A stretch of 64,000 nt of DNA from Pelagisphaera sp964404745 (GCA_964404745.1 CAYOLG010000007.1:1-64000); one strand, 5' to 3'; counted from the first letter of the stretch, positions 1-9,482 are shown. Made by a program: numbers and translations. Notes: generated from the letters alone by a model not told the origin.

Positions 1-107
1 AGAGGAGTTCTTCCTTGGATCAGCCCGGCGAGCGAGGTCCTTGGGCTTTGCTCTACAAAACCTGGTTGATACGGCGTATCGATCTACACCCAACTGAAAT
101 TGTTGAT

Positions 108-791
108 ATGAAATTCCAAAACGATAAAGAAAAGCTGGATACGCTGGGAAAGGAGCTATTTTCCTGCGTCATCGGGGACGTTATGGACGGCATGGGCTAT
201 ACGCATCAATACCTGCCGCCTAAGATACGGCCGCTCCAGGATGGCATGACGGTTGTGGGCCGGGCAAAGACCGTATTGGAAGCGGACTGTGCTGGCCAGT
301 CGATTCATCATGAGAATCGGGAAGCGCCGTTTGGCGTGATGCTGGACGCGCTCGATAGCATGAAGGAAAACGAAGTCTATGTTTGCTCGGGGGCCTCGCC
401 GACCTACGCCCTGTGGGGGGAGTTGATGAGCAATGCCGCTCGATATCGAGGGGCGGTCGGCGCGGTTATGGAGGGCTACTCTCGAGATACGAAAGGCATT
501 TGCGAAATAGGATTCCCCACTTTTTCTTTTGGTCCCTACGGGCAGGACCAAGGCGTGCGCGGACGGGTAATCGACTATGATTGTCCAATTCGTTTTTCAA
601 ATCACGTTCAGGTTAATCCTGGCGATATCGTATTCGGCGATATCGATGGCGTAGTCATCGTCCCCAAATCGATTGAAGATGAGGTCATCGCATCCGCTCT
701 TGAAAAGGTTCGCGGGGAAAATGTGGCCAGGAAGCGCATCCAAGAAGGCACGCCAACCAGGCAGGTCTGGGACGAGTTGGGCATCCTCTAG
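108..791 (+). CDS. RraA-family protein (HMG/CHA aldolase-like)
   Basis: This 227-residue protein belongs to the RraA / 4-hydroxy-4-methyl-2-oxoglutarate aldolase fold. Visible family marks are a central block near residues 105-125 (GELMSNAARYRGAVGAV followed by an Arg-Asp pair) and the C-terminal GDIVFGDIDGVVIVP block. Family members split hydroxy-oxo acids into pyruvate plus an oxo acid; some are decarboxylases or RNase E regulators, so the substrate here is unknown. The ATG at 108 is chosen because homology begins there; the frame stays open upstream to a TTG at 15. Neighbouring sugar-oxidising genes favour a role in sugar-acid breakdown, which is inference. Confidence 0.8.
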   Translation: MKFQNDKEKLDTLGKELFSCVIGDVMDGMGYTHQYLPPKIRPLQDGMTVVGRAKTVLEADCAGQSIHHENREAPFGVMLDALDSMKENEVYVCSGASPTYALWGELMSNAARYRGAVGAVMEGYSRDTKGICEIGFPTFSFGPYGQDQGVRGRVIDYDCPIRFSNHVQVNPGDIVFGDIDGVVIVPKSIEDEVIASALEKVRGENVARKRIQEGTPTRQVWDELGIL

Positions 792-798
792 GAATAAA

Positions 799-860
799 GT
801 AGCGCAGGCATATCCTGTCTGTGTCTTCAGATTGGGTTACAGGCAAGATGCCTGCGCTAC
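799..860. repeat. Inverted repeat, GTAGCGCAGGCAT family
   Basis: A perfect 13-base inverted repeat: GTAGCGCAGGCAT at 799-811 pairs with its complement at 848-860. The next 11 bases inward pair in about 9 positions, so the whole element can fold into one long hairpin. It lies just after the RraA-family gene. It may act as a terminator or mRNA stabiliser, but the GTAG head resembles REP-type elements found elsewhere in the window. Confidence 0.75.
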
Positions 861-940
861 TCAAGAACCGGGACGAGGAATGGCCTGTGTTTTCGAAGTC
901 TCGTGAAGTCTCAAATGAAATGCGTTTTCAATTCGATTAG

Positions 941-965
941 ACAAGGGCGGAGTCCCTTGTTTTTA
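941..965 (+). terminator. Probable rho-independent terminator
   Basis: Stem ACAAGGG at 941-947 pairs with CCCTTGT at 954-960 around a 6-base loop and runs directly into TTTTAT. It would end transcription from the RraA-family gene before the beta-helix gene at 998. Confidence 0.6.
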
Positions 966-997
966 TACCTTAGTCGAGTTACCTTTTCCCAGTCCCC

Positions 998-2302
998 ATG
1001 AAAGCAATCCTCAAAAAACGAATCGCCAACATCATTTTCTCTTTTGGACTAGCGATCCTGCCGCCGATCGCTCTCGCCCAATACGAGAATTTTCCAGACC
1101 AGTCGGGGACTCTGCAGGAACGGATACGAGAAACGGGTGGGAATCTGCTGCTGGAAGCTGGGACTTATGCGATAGACGAGACTCTAGAATTCGATTTGCA
1201 TTCACTAGGGGCGGTTTCCGTTCGCTGCCGAGGAGCGGTAACCTTTATTATGCGAGGGCCCGGTCCAGCACTGCGTTTCGTGGGTACCCATGAAGGCACG
1301 GCGAATCCAAGTTCCTTCGATCCGGATACGTGGAAGCAACGAATGCCTATAATTGAAGGTTTGGAAATCCTGGGCGACCATCCAGAGGCGGACGGAATCG
1401 AGTTGTTGGGAACCGTCCAGGCGACGGTAACTCGGGTCGCCGTGCGTAACGCCCGGCACGGCATTCGGCTACACAAGCGGAATCGCAACGTCGTCATTTC
1501 CGATTGCCACATCTACGAAAACTCAGGGGTCGGGCTTTATCTGGATCGGGTGAACCTGCACCAAATCAACGTGGCCAACAGCCATATCAGTTACAATCGA
1601 GAGGGTGGGGTGGTCTTGAGGGATTGCGAAGTGCGTAACTTGCATCTTACGGGTTGCGACATCGAGGCGAACATGCCGGGCGATGCGACACCCACTCGAG
1701 CGGCGAATGTTTGGATTGATTTATCGGCCCGCAACGAAGGTACATCCGTTGCGGAGGTCGCCATCACAGGTTGTACCATCCAGCACTCGGCCAACAAAGG
1801 CCGGAAGGCTGTCACAGCGCCAGGCGGAGCCAACATACGAATCGAAGGAAGGCCGGAATACCCGGTAGATACAGTGACTATTGGAAACAATATTCTCAGC
1901 GACACCTCGATCAGTATCGATATCGATTACGCCAAAGACATTGCCATTACCGGCAACGGTTTTTTTACCTCCATGCCGGGAGACTTGCTGGTGCAGAATA
2001 GCCAACGCGTTGTCGTTAGCGGGAATACTTTCAACCCGCGTCAGGAGTGGTCGATTGGCGGCATTGTTTTTCGAGATTCCGAAAGCTGTATCTTCAGCGC
2101 CAATACGGTTCATGCAATCAAGGATCCGAAAGCGGCCATCCTATTTGAGCGCTGCCGGAACTCCCGCATTTCCGATTGCGTGATCACGGATATCAATCAT
2201 GGAATTCTTTTACGCGAGTGCCGCAATTGCGAGGTGGTGGATACGATAATTGCCGAGCCGAAACAGGGTGGACCGAAAGTCAGACGCGAGCGCAGCCGCT
2301 AG
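998..2302 (+). CDS. Exported right-handed beta-helix protein
   Basis: This 434-residue protein starts with a Sec signal peptide (two lysine-rich stretches, a hydrophobic core near residues 12-26 and a likely cleavage after ALA-Q). From about residue 90 to the end it shows repeated short strands of the form 'I-x-I/V-x-x-C-x-I' separated by Asn/Gly turns, typical of the parallel beta-helix (pectate-lyase-like) superfamily. Such proteins are polysaccharide lyases, glycoside hydrolases, epimerases or binding proteins. I see no family-specific catalytic motif, so a lyase or hydrolase role is unproven. Its location among sulfatases favours an action on extracellular polysaccharide. Confidence 0.8.
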   Translation: MKAILKKRIANIIFSFGLAILPPIALAQYENFPDQSGTLQERIRETGGNLLLEAGTYAIDETLEFDLHSLGAVSVRCRGAVTFIMRGPGPALRFVGTHEGTANPSSFDPDTWKQRMPIIEGLEILGDHPEADGIELLGTVQATVTRVAVRNARHGIRLHKRNRNVVISDCHIYENSGVGLYLDRVNLHQINVANSHISYNREGGVVLRDCEVRNLHLTGCDIEANMPGDATPTRAANVWIDLSARNEGTSVAEVAITGCTIQHSANKGRKAVTAPGGANIRIEGRPEYPVDTVTIGNNILSDTSISIDIDYAKDIAITGNGFFTSMPGDLLVQNSQRVVVSGNTFNPRQEWSIGGIVFRDSESCIFSANTVHAIKDPKAAILFERCRNSRISDCVITDINHGILLRECRNCEVVDTIIAEPKQGGPKVRRERSR

Positions 2303-2450
2303 AGTCCTTCAAGCAGCGCGGCGCCACTGCAGCCAGCCTAATCAAGCAAAAGCTCATTAATAAAATTTCGCCAATTTTTTGGTGCGGGAAGCTTAAACGC
2401 CTCGGAGCTTGCCCCGGAGATAATAACTAGATTTGATTAATTGAACATCT

Positions 2451-3491
2451 ATGAAAGCCCTAGAATTAGTCGCCAAGAGCGAATTCGAGTACAAAGAGGT
2501 AGCTAACCCTGAAATCAAGGACGACGAGGTCTTGATTCGGGTCAAGGCATGCGGCATCTGCGGCAGCGATGTCCATGGCATGGACGGGAGTTCCGGGCGT
2601 CGCATCCCCCCGATTATCATGGGTCACGAAGCTTCTGGAGTTATCGAAGCTCTCGGGAGCTCGGTGGACGCTAGCGTGTGGAAGCCTGGAGATCGGGTTA
2701 CCTTCGACTCCATGGTATATTGCGGCGAGTGCTGGCATTGCCGTCGCGGCGAAACCAATCTCTGCGACAATCGTATGGTCCTTGGAGTGTCTTGCGCGGA
2801 TTACCGCAATCATGGGGCTTTTGCCGAATACGTGGCAGTGCCGGAACGAATTCTATACAGGCTGCCGGACTCGCTCAGCTTCGAGCATGCGGCTCTGACG
2901 GAAGCCGTGTCCGTGGCCGTGCACGCGGTAGATCTCTCGCCGATTCGTTTGGACGATTCCGCAGTAGTCGTCGGTTCGGGGATGATCGGTTTGCTGGTTA
3001 TCCAAGCGTTGAAAGCGGCCGGTTGCGGCAAAGTGATCGCGGTTGATTTGGACGAAGAACGGTTGGCTTTGGCGAAAAAGCTGGGGGCCAGCGAAATTGT
3101 CAAAGCGGATTCAGGAGATGTCCCAGAGGCTATCCGTCAATTAACTGAGGGTCGGGGCGCTGACCATGCCTTCGAAGTCGTGGGAATGGACCCCACATTG
3201 AGAACCGCTATCGACTCGGTGCGCAAGGGAGGCACGGTAACGCTGGTCGGAAATTTGAAACCGGTCGTGGATTTTCCCTTACAGGAAGTTGTCACACGGC
3301 AAATCAATCTAATTGGCACTTGCGGATCGGCGGGCGAGTATCCGGCTTGTTTGAACCTGATTGCGGATGGAACCATTCGCGTGGACGAAATTATCAGCGC
3401 CACCGTCCCCTTATCGGAAGGAGCCTCGTGGTTCGATCGGCTTTACAAGGGAGAGAAGGGACTGGCCAAGGTGATCCTGAAGCCGGAGTAG
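2451..3491 (+). CDS. Zinc-dependent alcohol/polyol dehydrogenase (MDR family)
   Basis: A 346-residue medium-chain dehydrogenase. The catalytic zinc site is visible as Cys37 with His59-Glu60. The structural zinc lobe is Cys91, Cys94, Cys97 and Cys105. The NAD(P)-binding Rossmann motif GSGMIG follows near residue 175. Length and motifs fit the sorbitol / threonine / galactitol-phosphate dehydrogenase group, which oxidises a secondary alcohol of a sugar or polyol to a ketone. The exact substrate cannot be read. It precedes a DUF4112 gene and a Gfo/Idh/MocA gene on the same strand, consistent with a sugar oxidation operon. Confidence 0.88.
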   Translation: MKALELVAKSEFEYKEVANPEIKDDEVLIRVKACGICGSDVHGMDGSSGRRIPPIIMGHEASGVIEALGSSVDASVWKPGDRVTFDSMVYCGECWHCRRGETNLCDNRMVLGVSCADYRNHGAFAEYVAVPERILYRLPDSLSFEHAALTEAVSVAVHAVDLSPIRLDDSAVVVGSGMIGLLVIQALKAAGCGKVIAVDLDEERLALAKKLGASEIVKADSGDVPEAIRQLTEGRGADHAFEVVGMDPTLRTAIDSVRKGGTVTLVGNLKPVVDFPLQEVVTRQINLIGTCGSAGEYPACLNLIADGTIRVDEIISATVPLSEGASWFDRLYKGEKGLAKVILKPE

Positions 3492-3520
3492 ATGGTGGAT
3501 GCTGTTAGGCTTCGATTGCG

Positions 3521-3874
3521 GTGAAGTCCGAAGTTGAAGGAACCAATGAAAGGCTGGAACGAATAGCCACGCTTCTGGATGCCGCCTTTCCCATTCCGGG
3601 TACGAAAATCCGGGTGGGTTAGGATAGCATTGCCGGTCTCATTCCGGGATTGGGCGATGTTATTACCGCCACGCCGCTCTTTTATTACCTTACCGTAGTT
3701 TACAAATTAAATCTAGGATGGAAAATAGCCGGCAAGGTTATCCTCAATCAGCTTTTCGACTTGCTTATATGGACAGTGCCCTTGCTCGGCGATCTGCTTG
3801 ACGTCGTGTTCAAAGCTAACATTCGAAACGCCAGGCTGCTGATCGAAGCCCTCAAACAAAGAGACGCAAAATGA
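3521..3874 (+). pseudogene. DUF4112 protein with in-frame amber codon
   Basis: Reading from a GTG at 3521, the frame encodes a DUF4112-type protein: an N-terminal stretch ending IPGTKIRVG, then a TAG at 3620-3622, then DSIAGLIPGLGDV in the same frame and a hydrophobic hairpin region ending at 3874. Family members usually read Leu or a similar residue where the stop sits, so a single base change (for example TTG to TAG) explains it. A TTG at 3650 could give a 74-residue C-terminal product. DUF4112 proteins are small membrane proteins of unknown function. The final TGA overlaps the ATG of the next gene, so the reading frame was probably coupled to it. Confidence 0.75.
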
Positions 3875-4992
3875 AATCATTGAAAACAGGAATCATCGGA
3901 CTTGGGAAGGTGGCTCACATTCATGCGGCTGCCTTGCAGAATCTGCCGCAATCGGAATTCGTTGCGGTTTGCAGTCGCAACCCGGAAAAGACGAAAAATT
4001 TTGCCAAGCAGTACGGAGTGGCAGGATACACGGATTTGGACGCGTTTATTTCGGCATCGGGTGTGGAGGTTCTGCTGGTATGCACACCGCATCCAGCCCA
4101 CCGGGACGTTTCCGTAGCTGCTGCGAAGGCAGGTATCCACCTTTTAATCGAAAAGCCTTTGGCTTCCTCGCTGGAAGACTGCGATGACATTCTCGAGGCG
4201 GTAAAAACGGGGGGCGGCAAGCTGGGTATGATCAGCCAGCGGCGCTTTTTCGATCCCTGTCTAAGGGTGAAACGAGCGATCGACGATGGCAAGATCGGCG
4301 AACCTATACTTGGGTTCGCCACGATACTAGGATGGCGAGATGAACCCTACTACAATAGTGATCCTTGGAGAGGCTCGTGGGACGGTGAAGGCGGGGGCGT
4401 GTTGGTCAATCAAGCCCCCCATCAACTGGATCTGCTCCTCTGGTACATGGGTGAGCTGGACGAGATTTTCGGTTATTGGAGCAACCTGAACCATCCCTAT
4501 ATTGAGGTGGAGGACACGGCTGTTGCTGTGGCGAGATTCAAAAACGGTGGTCTGGCCAATATTGTCCTCAGCAATTCCTTCAATCCAGCCATCCAAGGGA
4601 AAGTGCAAGTTCTGGGAAGCAATGGGGCTTGCGTCAGCGTACAAACGGATGGTGGGCAGATGTTCGTGGCCGGAATGAGCAAGATCGAGGAGCCGCCTTT
4701 CAATGATATTTGGACCGTGCCCGGGGAGAGTGAGCGTAGGGAGGAATGGGAACAAGCCGACGGCCAGCGGTTTGCGGAAGTGGATCCAATTAATTACTAC
4801 CACCGTCTGCAAATCGAAGATTTTTTGGAAAGCATAATCGAAGATCGACCGCCGTTAGCTGATGGCTTGGCCGGCCGGCGGGTAGTCGAATTGTTTACGG
4901 CAATTTACCGATCCCAAAGGGATAAGGCGCCGGTGAAATTTCCGCTTCAGCCAGAGCGGGATCGCAGCGATTTCGATGGCAGAACGCCTTGA
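3871..4992 (+). CDS. Gfo/Idh/MocA-family oxidoreductase
   Basis: A 373-residue cytoplasmic NAD(P)-dependent sugar oxidoreductase. The N-terminal Rossmann motif is at residues 7-15 (GIIGLGKVA) and the family-defining Glu94-Lys95-Pro96 lies at the end of the nucleotide-binding domain. The C-terminal half carries the GGGVLVNQAPHQLDLLLW segment with the conserved His of the substrate site. The family oxidises or reduces pyranoses, inositols and related compounds; the substrate here is unknown. The start overlaps the stop of the DUF4112 gene by four bases (ATGA). A sulfatase follows 51 bases downstream. Confidence 0.88.
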   Translation: MKSLKTGIIGLGKVAHIHAAALQNLPQSEFVAVCSRNPEKTKNFAKQYGVAGYTDLDAFISASGVEVLLVCTPHPAHRDVSVAAAKAGIHLLIEKPLASSLEDCDDILEAVKTGGGKLGMISQRRFFDPCLRVKRAIDDGKIGEPILGFATILGWRDEPYYNSDPWRGSWDGEGGGVLVNQAPHQLDLLLWYMGELDEIFGYWSNLNHPYIEVEDTAVAVARFKNGGLANIVLSNSFNPAIQGKVQVLGSNGACVSVQTDGGQMFVAGMSKIEEPPFNDIWTVPGESERREEWEQADGQRFAEVDPINYYHRLQIEDFLESIIEDRPPLADGLAGRRVVELFTAIYRSQRDKAPVKFPLQPERDRSDFDGRTP

Positions 4993-5043
4993 TCCGAATA
5001 GGAAACTTGAAACCTATCTGTATATTCTGAAAATCTATATTCT

Positions 5044-6489
5044 ATGAAAATCTGGATTCCCCTCGCTTTATTGGCTGTCGCTTTGTTAGGATGTAACGAC
5101 AGCTCGAATACGGGCACTTCGACTCGCAAGGACGATCGGCCCAATATTCTGTTTATTCTGGTCGATGACTTGGGCAAAGAGTGGGTGAGCGCTTATGGGG
5201 CCGAAGATATTGAGACGCCTAACATCGATCGATTGGCCGCCACAGGGATGAAGTTCGACAATGCCTATGTTATGCCCCAGTGCACGCCTACGCGATTGAG
5301 CTTCATGACGGGGCAATACCCCTTTCGCCATGGTTGGGTGAATCATTGGGACGTGCCGCGTTGGGGCGGTGGTTGCAGCTACGACTGGAATCGAAACCCT
5401 AGTCTTGCCCGTGTGGTCAAAGATGCTGGTTATGCTACAGCGGTGGCCGGCAAGTGGCAGGTGAATGATTTTCGTGTGCAACCGAATGCCATGGTAGATA
5501 TTGGCTTTGACGAATATTGCATGTGGACGGGGGGCGAAGGGGGAAATCCGCCTAGCGACGAGCGGTTTTGGAATCCGTATCTACATACAAAGCAGGGAAG
5601 CCGCATTCATGAAGGCGCGTACGGACCCGATGTTTTTACCGACTTTCTTTTAGACTTTATCGAGACGAATAAGGATCAGCCTTTCTTTGCCTATTTCCCC
5701 ATGGCGCTGACGCATACGCCTTTCGTGACAACGCCGGACGATCTCGAAGCTTCGACGAACCTAGAGAAGCACAAGGCCATGGTTCGCTACACGGACAAAA
5801 TTCTGGGACGTTTCATGGAGAAATTAGAGAGTCTAGGTATTCGGGATGATACCATTATAATTTGGACGACAGATAATGGCACCACGGGATTGATAACGGG
5901 CACGCAGGACGGTCGTCGGGTACAAGGAGAAAAATCGAATACGGTCGAGCCAGGTTTGTGCGTGCCCTTTATCGTCAGCGCTCCAGGCCTAGTTCCGGAG
6001 GGGGTGACGGCGGATGGTTTGACCGATATTACCGATATGCTTCCAACCTTTGCCGATCTTGCGGGAGGCTCACTGCAACCAGGCTATGAATACGATGGGG
6101 TTTCGATCGCCGATTATATTTTGGGGGAATCGGATGATACGCCACGCGAATGGATTCTAGGAATGGGTGGCAAGAACGAAGCGAAATTGACGGATGACGG
6201 CGTGGAAAACCGGTATGTTTTTCGCGACCGCGTTCTGCGAGAGAAGCGTTTCAAATTGTATGTCTCCACTGAGCGGAAGCCCGTTAAACTAGTGGATGTC
6301 TTGAAGGATCCTGAAGAAAAGAATAATTTGATCAATAGTGAGAATCCAGAAGCGCTAACCGCCCTGGGACGGCTAAGCGCAATCATTCCGACCTTTCCAG
6401 AGCGCGACAACGACCCGATTTACGATCCGCTTCCCCCGCAACCTTGGGATGTGGCTATTACAGCGAAAAGCGAAGTTTGGAAGGAGTGA
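5044..6489 (+). CDS. Lipoprotein sulfatase
   Basis: A 481-residue sulfatase of the alkaline phosphatase superfamily. A lipoprotein signal peptide with lipobox LLGC places lipid attachment at Cys17, so it should sit in an envelope membrane. Metal-binding Asp41-Asp42 lie in the LVDDLG motif. The formylglycine site is Cys80-Thr-Pro-Thr-Arg84, which must be converted by a maturase not present in the window. A second metal block (TTDNGT) lies near residue 279. It would remove sulfate esters from a carbohydrate; the substrate is not readable. The gene follows a Gfo/Idh/MocA gene on the same strand. Confidence 0.92.
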   Translation: MKIWIPLALLAVALLGCNDSSNTGTSTRKDDRPNILFILVDDLGKEWVSAYGAEDIETPNIDRLAATGMKFDNAYVMPQCTPTRLSFMTGQYPFRHGWVNHWDVPRWGGGCSYDWNRNPSLARVVKDAGYATAVAGKWQVNDFRVQPNAMVDIGFDEYCMWTGGEGGNPPSDERFWNPYLHTKQGSRIHEGAYGPDVFTDFLLDFIETNKDQPFFAYFPMALTHTPFVTTPDDLEASTNLEKHKAMVRYTDKILGRFMEKLESLGIRDDTIIIWTTDNGTTGLITGTQDGRRVQGEKSNTVEPGLCVPFIVSAPGLVPEGVTADGLTDITDMLPTFADLAGGSLQPGYEYDGVSIADYILGESDDTPREWILGMGGKNEAKLTDDGVENRYVFRDRVLREKRFKLYVSTERKPVKLVDVLKDPEEKNNLINSENPEALTALGRLSAIIPTFPERDNDPIYDPLPPQPWDVAITAKSEVWKE

Positions 6490-6810
6490 TTTAAAGGATG
6501 AGGGATGAAGGCTGAAGGAGGAAAGAATTTTGGCGTGAAGACGGGCTTCACCTGTTTTCATTCCGTTGGCGCGTTCCACCCTTCAGCTAATTGAATCGAA
6601 ATTAGGTTCTTTGCTGAATTTGGAAGGGGGCAATCTCCGAGCGCCCACACACCAGGTCCATGAATGGGCCCTCGGAGATCGCCCGCTACCTTAAATGCGC
6701 CAGAGCTTGCCTGAGAACGTCTGCTTTCGTGATACTCCATTCAAGTTCCCGAGAAGCGGGATCATGCGAGCGAGAGACGAACGCATCCTGTTGAGTCACC
6801 TGATTACCAA
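6490..6810. other. Intergenic region between convergent genes
   Basis: This 321-base gap separates the convergent sulfatase and xylose-isomerase-like genes. It begins with a purine-rich tract containing imperfect repeats of the form GGATGAGGGATGAAGGCTG and contains one inverted-repeat element (6622-6690). No gene was recognised. Confidence 0.6.
6622..6690. repeat. Inverted repeat, GGTAGCGGGCGATCTCCGAG family
   Basis: The two arms (about 26 bases each) match in all but a few positions; the right arm, read on the minus strand, starts GGTAGCGGGCGATCTCCGAG. A related, more degenerate copy lies at 34751-34883. Both copies sit between convergent genes. The GGTAG start links it with the other intergenic repeats in this window. 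Confidence 0.75.
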
Positions 6811-7749
6811 CTAGATAAGATTTCTCAATTTCTTGAGATAGCCTGGGATCGCCTTGTAGGGGTCCTCTTTACCCTCGTATTCAAGGACGAAATACCCGCG
6901 GTAATTGGCGTTCGTAAGCAGGTTGATAATACGGGCGAGATCAGCATGCTCTTTCTCTCCGTTGACCGGGATTTCCACTTTTATCTGGGCGTTGACTGAG
7001 TAGGGAGCTATGCGGGCCAATTCCTTATAGGGATTGCTGGTGGGGGCAATGTTGCCTGAATCGAAATTGACGCCAAACCAGGGAGAGTCGACAGCTTCCA
7101 CGATCGGCAACATGCGATCGATATCGATGAGAAAATCATGGTTCTCCATTCCCAGGATGACTCCTTTCTCTCCCGCGTAGTCGCAGGCGATCTTCATATT
7201 GGCGATAATGTTTTTCACTGCTTGCTGCTCGCTGATTCCGCTATCGGGTTTTCCTCCGAAGACGCGAATGACGGGAGCGCCAAGCTCTGAGTAGCGATCG
7301 ATCCAGTAGCGGGCCTGCGCGAGCTGTTCGCGGCCTTCGTCGCTGCTAGGAGCATTGGTAAAATTGTTGCTGATGGCCCCGCCGCTAATGTCCAGGCCGT
7401 GCATGTGGGCTCGCAGCTTTAGCTGGTTGATGGCTTCGCGGGTCAGAGGGCTCGGCATGAAATAGCCTGTTAATTCGACCCCATCTATTCCCAAAGTCGC
7501 TCCGTAGTCGATGAACCCAAGCATATCCATCTCGCCTTGGGCATTGGGGTCTTTACGTGTATCGGGAAGAAACTTACGCATAGAATAGGCGGCAAGGCTC
7601 AGTCGAAGAGGAGCCTTGCTCTTGCGAGTGATAGGGCTAATGGAGCTGGCTAGAGGAGATGCCGCGAGACCGGCTAAAAGGGAACCCGAGGCAGCGATCG
7701 CCTGGCGACGGTTCATTTGATAGGGTGATGATGAGCGTTTCGAATTCAT
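6811..7749 (-). CDS. Exported xylose-isomerase-like TIM-barrel protein
   Basis: A 312-residue protein of the sugar phosphate isomerase/epimerase (AP endonuclease 2-like TIM barrel) family. It begins with a Tat-type signal (NRRQAIAASG followed by a hydrophobic stretch), so it is probably periplasmic. Candidate metal ligands are the Glu of GMENHDF and the Asp of FDSGNI, matching the family's Glu/Asp/His metal site. A second possible start is the Met at residue 12 (position 7716), which would put the twin arginines right after the initiator. Relatives isomerise or epimerise sugars; the exported copies found in this phylum have no established substrate. Confidence 0.8.
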   Translation of the reverse strand: MNSKRSSSPYQMNRRQAIAASGSLLAGLAASPLASSISPITRKSKAPLRLSLAAYSMRKFLPDTRKDPNAQGEMDMLGFIDYGATLGIDGVELTGYFMPSPLTREAINQLKLRAHMHGLDISGGAISNNFTNAPSSDEGREQLAQARYWIDRYSELGAPVIRVFGGKPDSGISEQQAVKNIIANMKIACDYAGEKGVILGMENHDFLIDIDRMLPIVEAVDSPWFGVNFDSGNIAPTSNPYKELARIAPYSVNAQIKVEIPVNGEKEHADLARIINLLTNANYRGYFVLEYEGKEDPYKAIPGYLKKLRNLI

Positions 7750-8015
7750 ACGCGTAATGAAGGATTTCTGTTAAGTGTAATGAGGTAAAATGAAAGGTTC
7801 AACCAAGTGAACCTCGTTGACATGAAGCGCCTTTCTGGTCACAAAGCAACAATGGAAGCTCGTACTGTTACGATTGCTTTTTACTATCATGTGGGCCGTG
7901 CGACTACCCCAATATTTGATTCTCTTGCTTGCAGGGATTATTGTCGCGAGTTGCTTTCCGGTGGTCCTTTTCGGGTAGACAGAGGACGACCCTACAAGTA
8001 TGGGTTCATTACCCG
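7750..8015. other. Intergenic region with small hairpin
   Basis: The gap between two minus-strand genes holds a 7-base inverted repeat, AGGTTCA at 7795-7801 and TGAACCT at 7808-7814. It has no T-run on either side. Nothing else was recognised. Confidence 0.4.
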
Positions 8016-9482
8016 CTACTCTAGTGGCCAAAGCTCGTGAAGGCGCCTTTGGGCGTAGAGGAGCTCGAATTGCAATCCAGGCGATTTGACGGCATTGATG
8101 TTTTCGCCGGGATCTGAGCGATGATCGTAAAGTTCCTGAGCATCTATATAGCCGGTACTGGCATCTCGCCATTCCGTGTAGCGAAAATTCTTGGCGCGAA
8201 CCGAATAGCCAAGTTTGCCTCCGCGATGAAACTGGCTGTAAGCAACGGTTTTTTGATCGTCCCATGCTTTGGAATTCGAGATAAGGGGCTTCAAAGACTT
8301 TCCATCGACTTTTTCTGGTATGGGCAGTCCGGCCATGTCGGCGAGTGTTGGATACATGTCGATTAGTTCGACACGGGCGGATACCCGTTTGCCCCTATTG
8401 GATTCACGAGGATCGACAACGATAAATGGGATGTGAGTCGATGTTTCAAAGTTGGTGTGCTTGCACCACATGCCATGATCTCCTAGTTGGTAGCCATGGT
8501 CCGACCATAGGGCGATGACGGTATTGTCCGTCTCCCCGGTCTTATCTAGCGCATCCAAAAGATCGCCGATCAGGGAGTCGATGTAGCTTATGCAGGCAAA
8601 GTAGGCATGTCGCGTTTCCCGGGCCAGAGCATCGGGCATGGGCCCTTCCTTGGGCATTCCCTTGAAGCTGCGAACGTATCGCCAAGGACTGGTGGCGTAC
8701 TCCGGCGATCCTTGTGGAGAAAACGGATTGGAAGCTAGCGGGAGCATTTTCCGATCATAGAGATCCCAGTACTTTTTGGGGGCGTTGAAGGGCGTGTGTG
8801 GCTTGTGATAGCCAATGAACAGCAGGAATGGCTGATCGGACTCAACGGCTTCCCCCAGTTTTTCTATAGCTGCAAGATTCGTAACCCCATCGCGGTAGGC
8901 GTCATCGGCGACCTCCGGCCCTTCGAACAGCGGAATTAGATTGTTAGATTCATGAATTCCGTCAATAACAGCGGTTTTGTCTGTATATTCGGCAGAAGCG
9001 TATTGATTCTCGACTAAGTAGTGTTGCGGTTCAGACCATGACTTATCATCTCGGTGCGTATTGTGCAGCACTTTGCCAAAACCGTAAGTTGCGTAGCCAT
9101 TGTTCTTGAAGTACTCGGCTAACGAAATCGCATTCGGTCGGGTGTCGCGAAAATGCGTTTTGTTATTGTATGCCTTTACCGTGTCCGGCCTGAGTCCTGT
9201 GAACATGCTTGAGCGGGATGGGCCGCAAATAGCGTATTGGCAGTAAGCCCGTTCGAACAGCGTTCCCTCGCTGGCCAAGCGATCGATGTTTGGCGAATGG
9301 ATGTAAGCAGCACCGTAGCAGTTCAACTCCGTACGTAAATCATCAATACCGATTATCAGAATATTCGGCCGCTCGGCGAACAAACTCAGTGTAAGGACCA
9401 AAAAGCTAACAAATAGTCTCACGGAATATCTAAACACTATGGGGCAAAGTTCTAGTGAACAGTGGTGCCGTTCCGAAATCAA
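8016..9482 (-). CDS. Secreted sulfatase (iduronate-2-sulfatase-like)
   Basis: A 488-residue sulfatase with an N-terminal hydrophobic export signal (about residues 21-36, ending in LFAERPN). Metal ligands Asp47-Asp48 are in the GIDDLR motif and the formylglycine site is Cys86-Gly-Pro-Ser-Arg90. The ALWSDHGYQLGDHGMWCK block near residue 330 is typical of the iduronate-2-sulfatase / choline-sulfatase-like subgroup. It would hydrolyse sulfate esters outside the cytoplasm. No maturase gene lies in the window. The substrate is not readable; similar proteins in this phylum act on algal or animal sulfated polysaccharides. Confidence 0.92.
   Translation of the reverse strand: MISERHHCSLELCPIVFRYSVRLFVSFLVLTLSLFAERPNILIIGIDDLRTELNCYGAAYIHSPNIDRLASEGTLFERAYCQYAICGPSRSSMFTGLRPDTVKAYNNKTHFRDTRPNAISLAEYFKNNGYATYGFGKVLHNTHRDDKSWSEPQHYLVENQYASAEYTDKTAVIDGIHESNNLIPLFEGPEVADDAYRDGVTNLAAIEKLGEAVESDQPFLLFIGYHKPHTPFNAPKKYWDLYDRKMLPLASNPFSPQGSPEYATSPWRYVRSFKGMPKEGPMPDALARETRHAYFACISYIDSLIGDLLDALDKTGETDNTVIALWSDHGYQLGDHGMWCKHTNFETSTHIPFIVVDPRESNRGKRVSARVELIDMYPTLADMAGLPIPEKVDGKSLKPLISNSKAWDDQKTVAYSQFHRGGKLGYSVRAKNFRYTEWRDASTGYIDAQELYDHRSDPGENINAVKSPGLQFELLYAQRRLHELWPLE

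Noticed and set aside
3620..3622. TAG as a pyrrolysine codon
   Set aside because: DUF4112 has no known pyrrolysine, no pyl genes are seen, and the flanking bases fit a simple TTG to TAG change.
7771..8265. 164-residue minus-strand open frame
   Set aside because: Most of it overlaps the sulfatase gene in another frame; the remaining part is Arg/Ser-rich without any domain.
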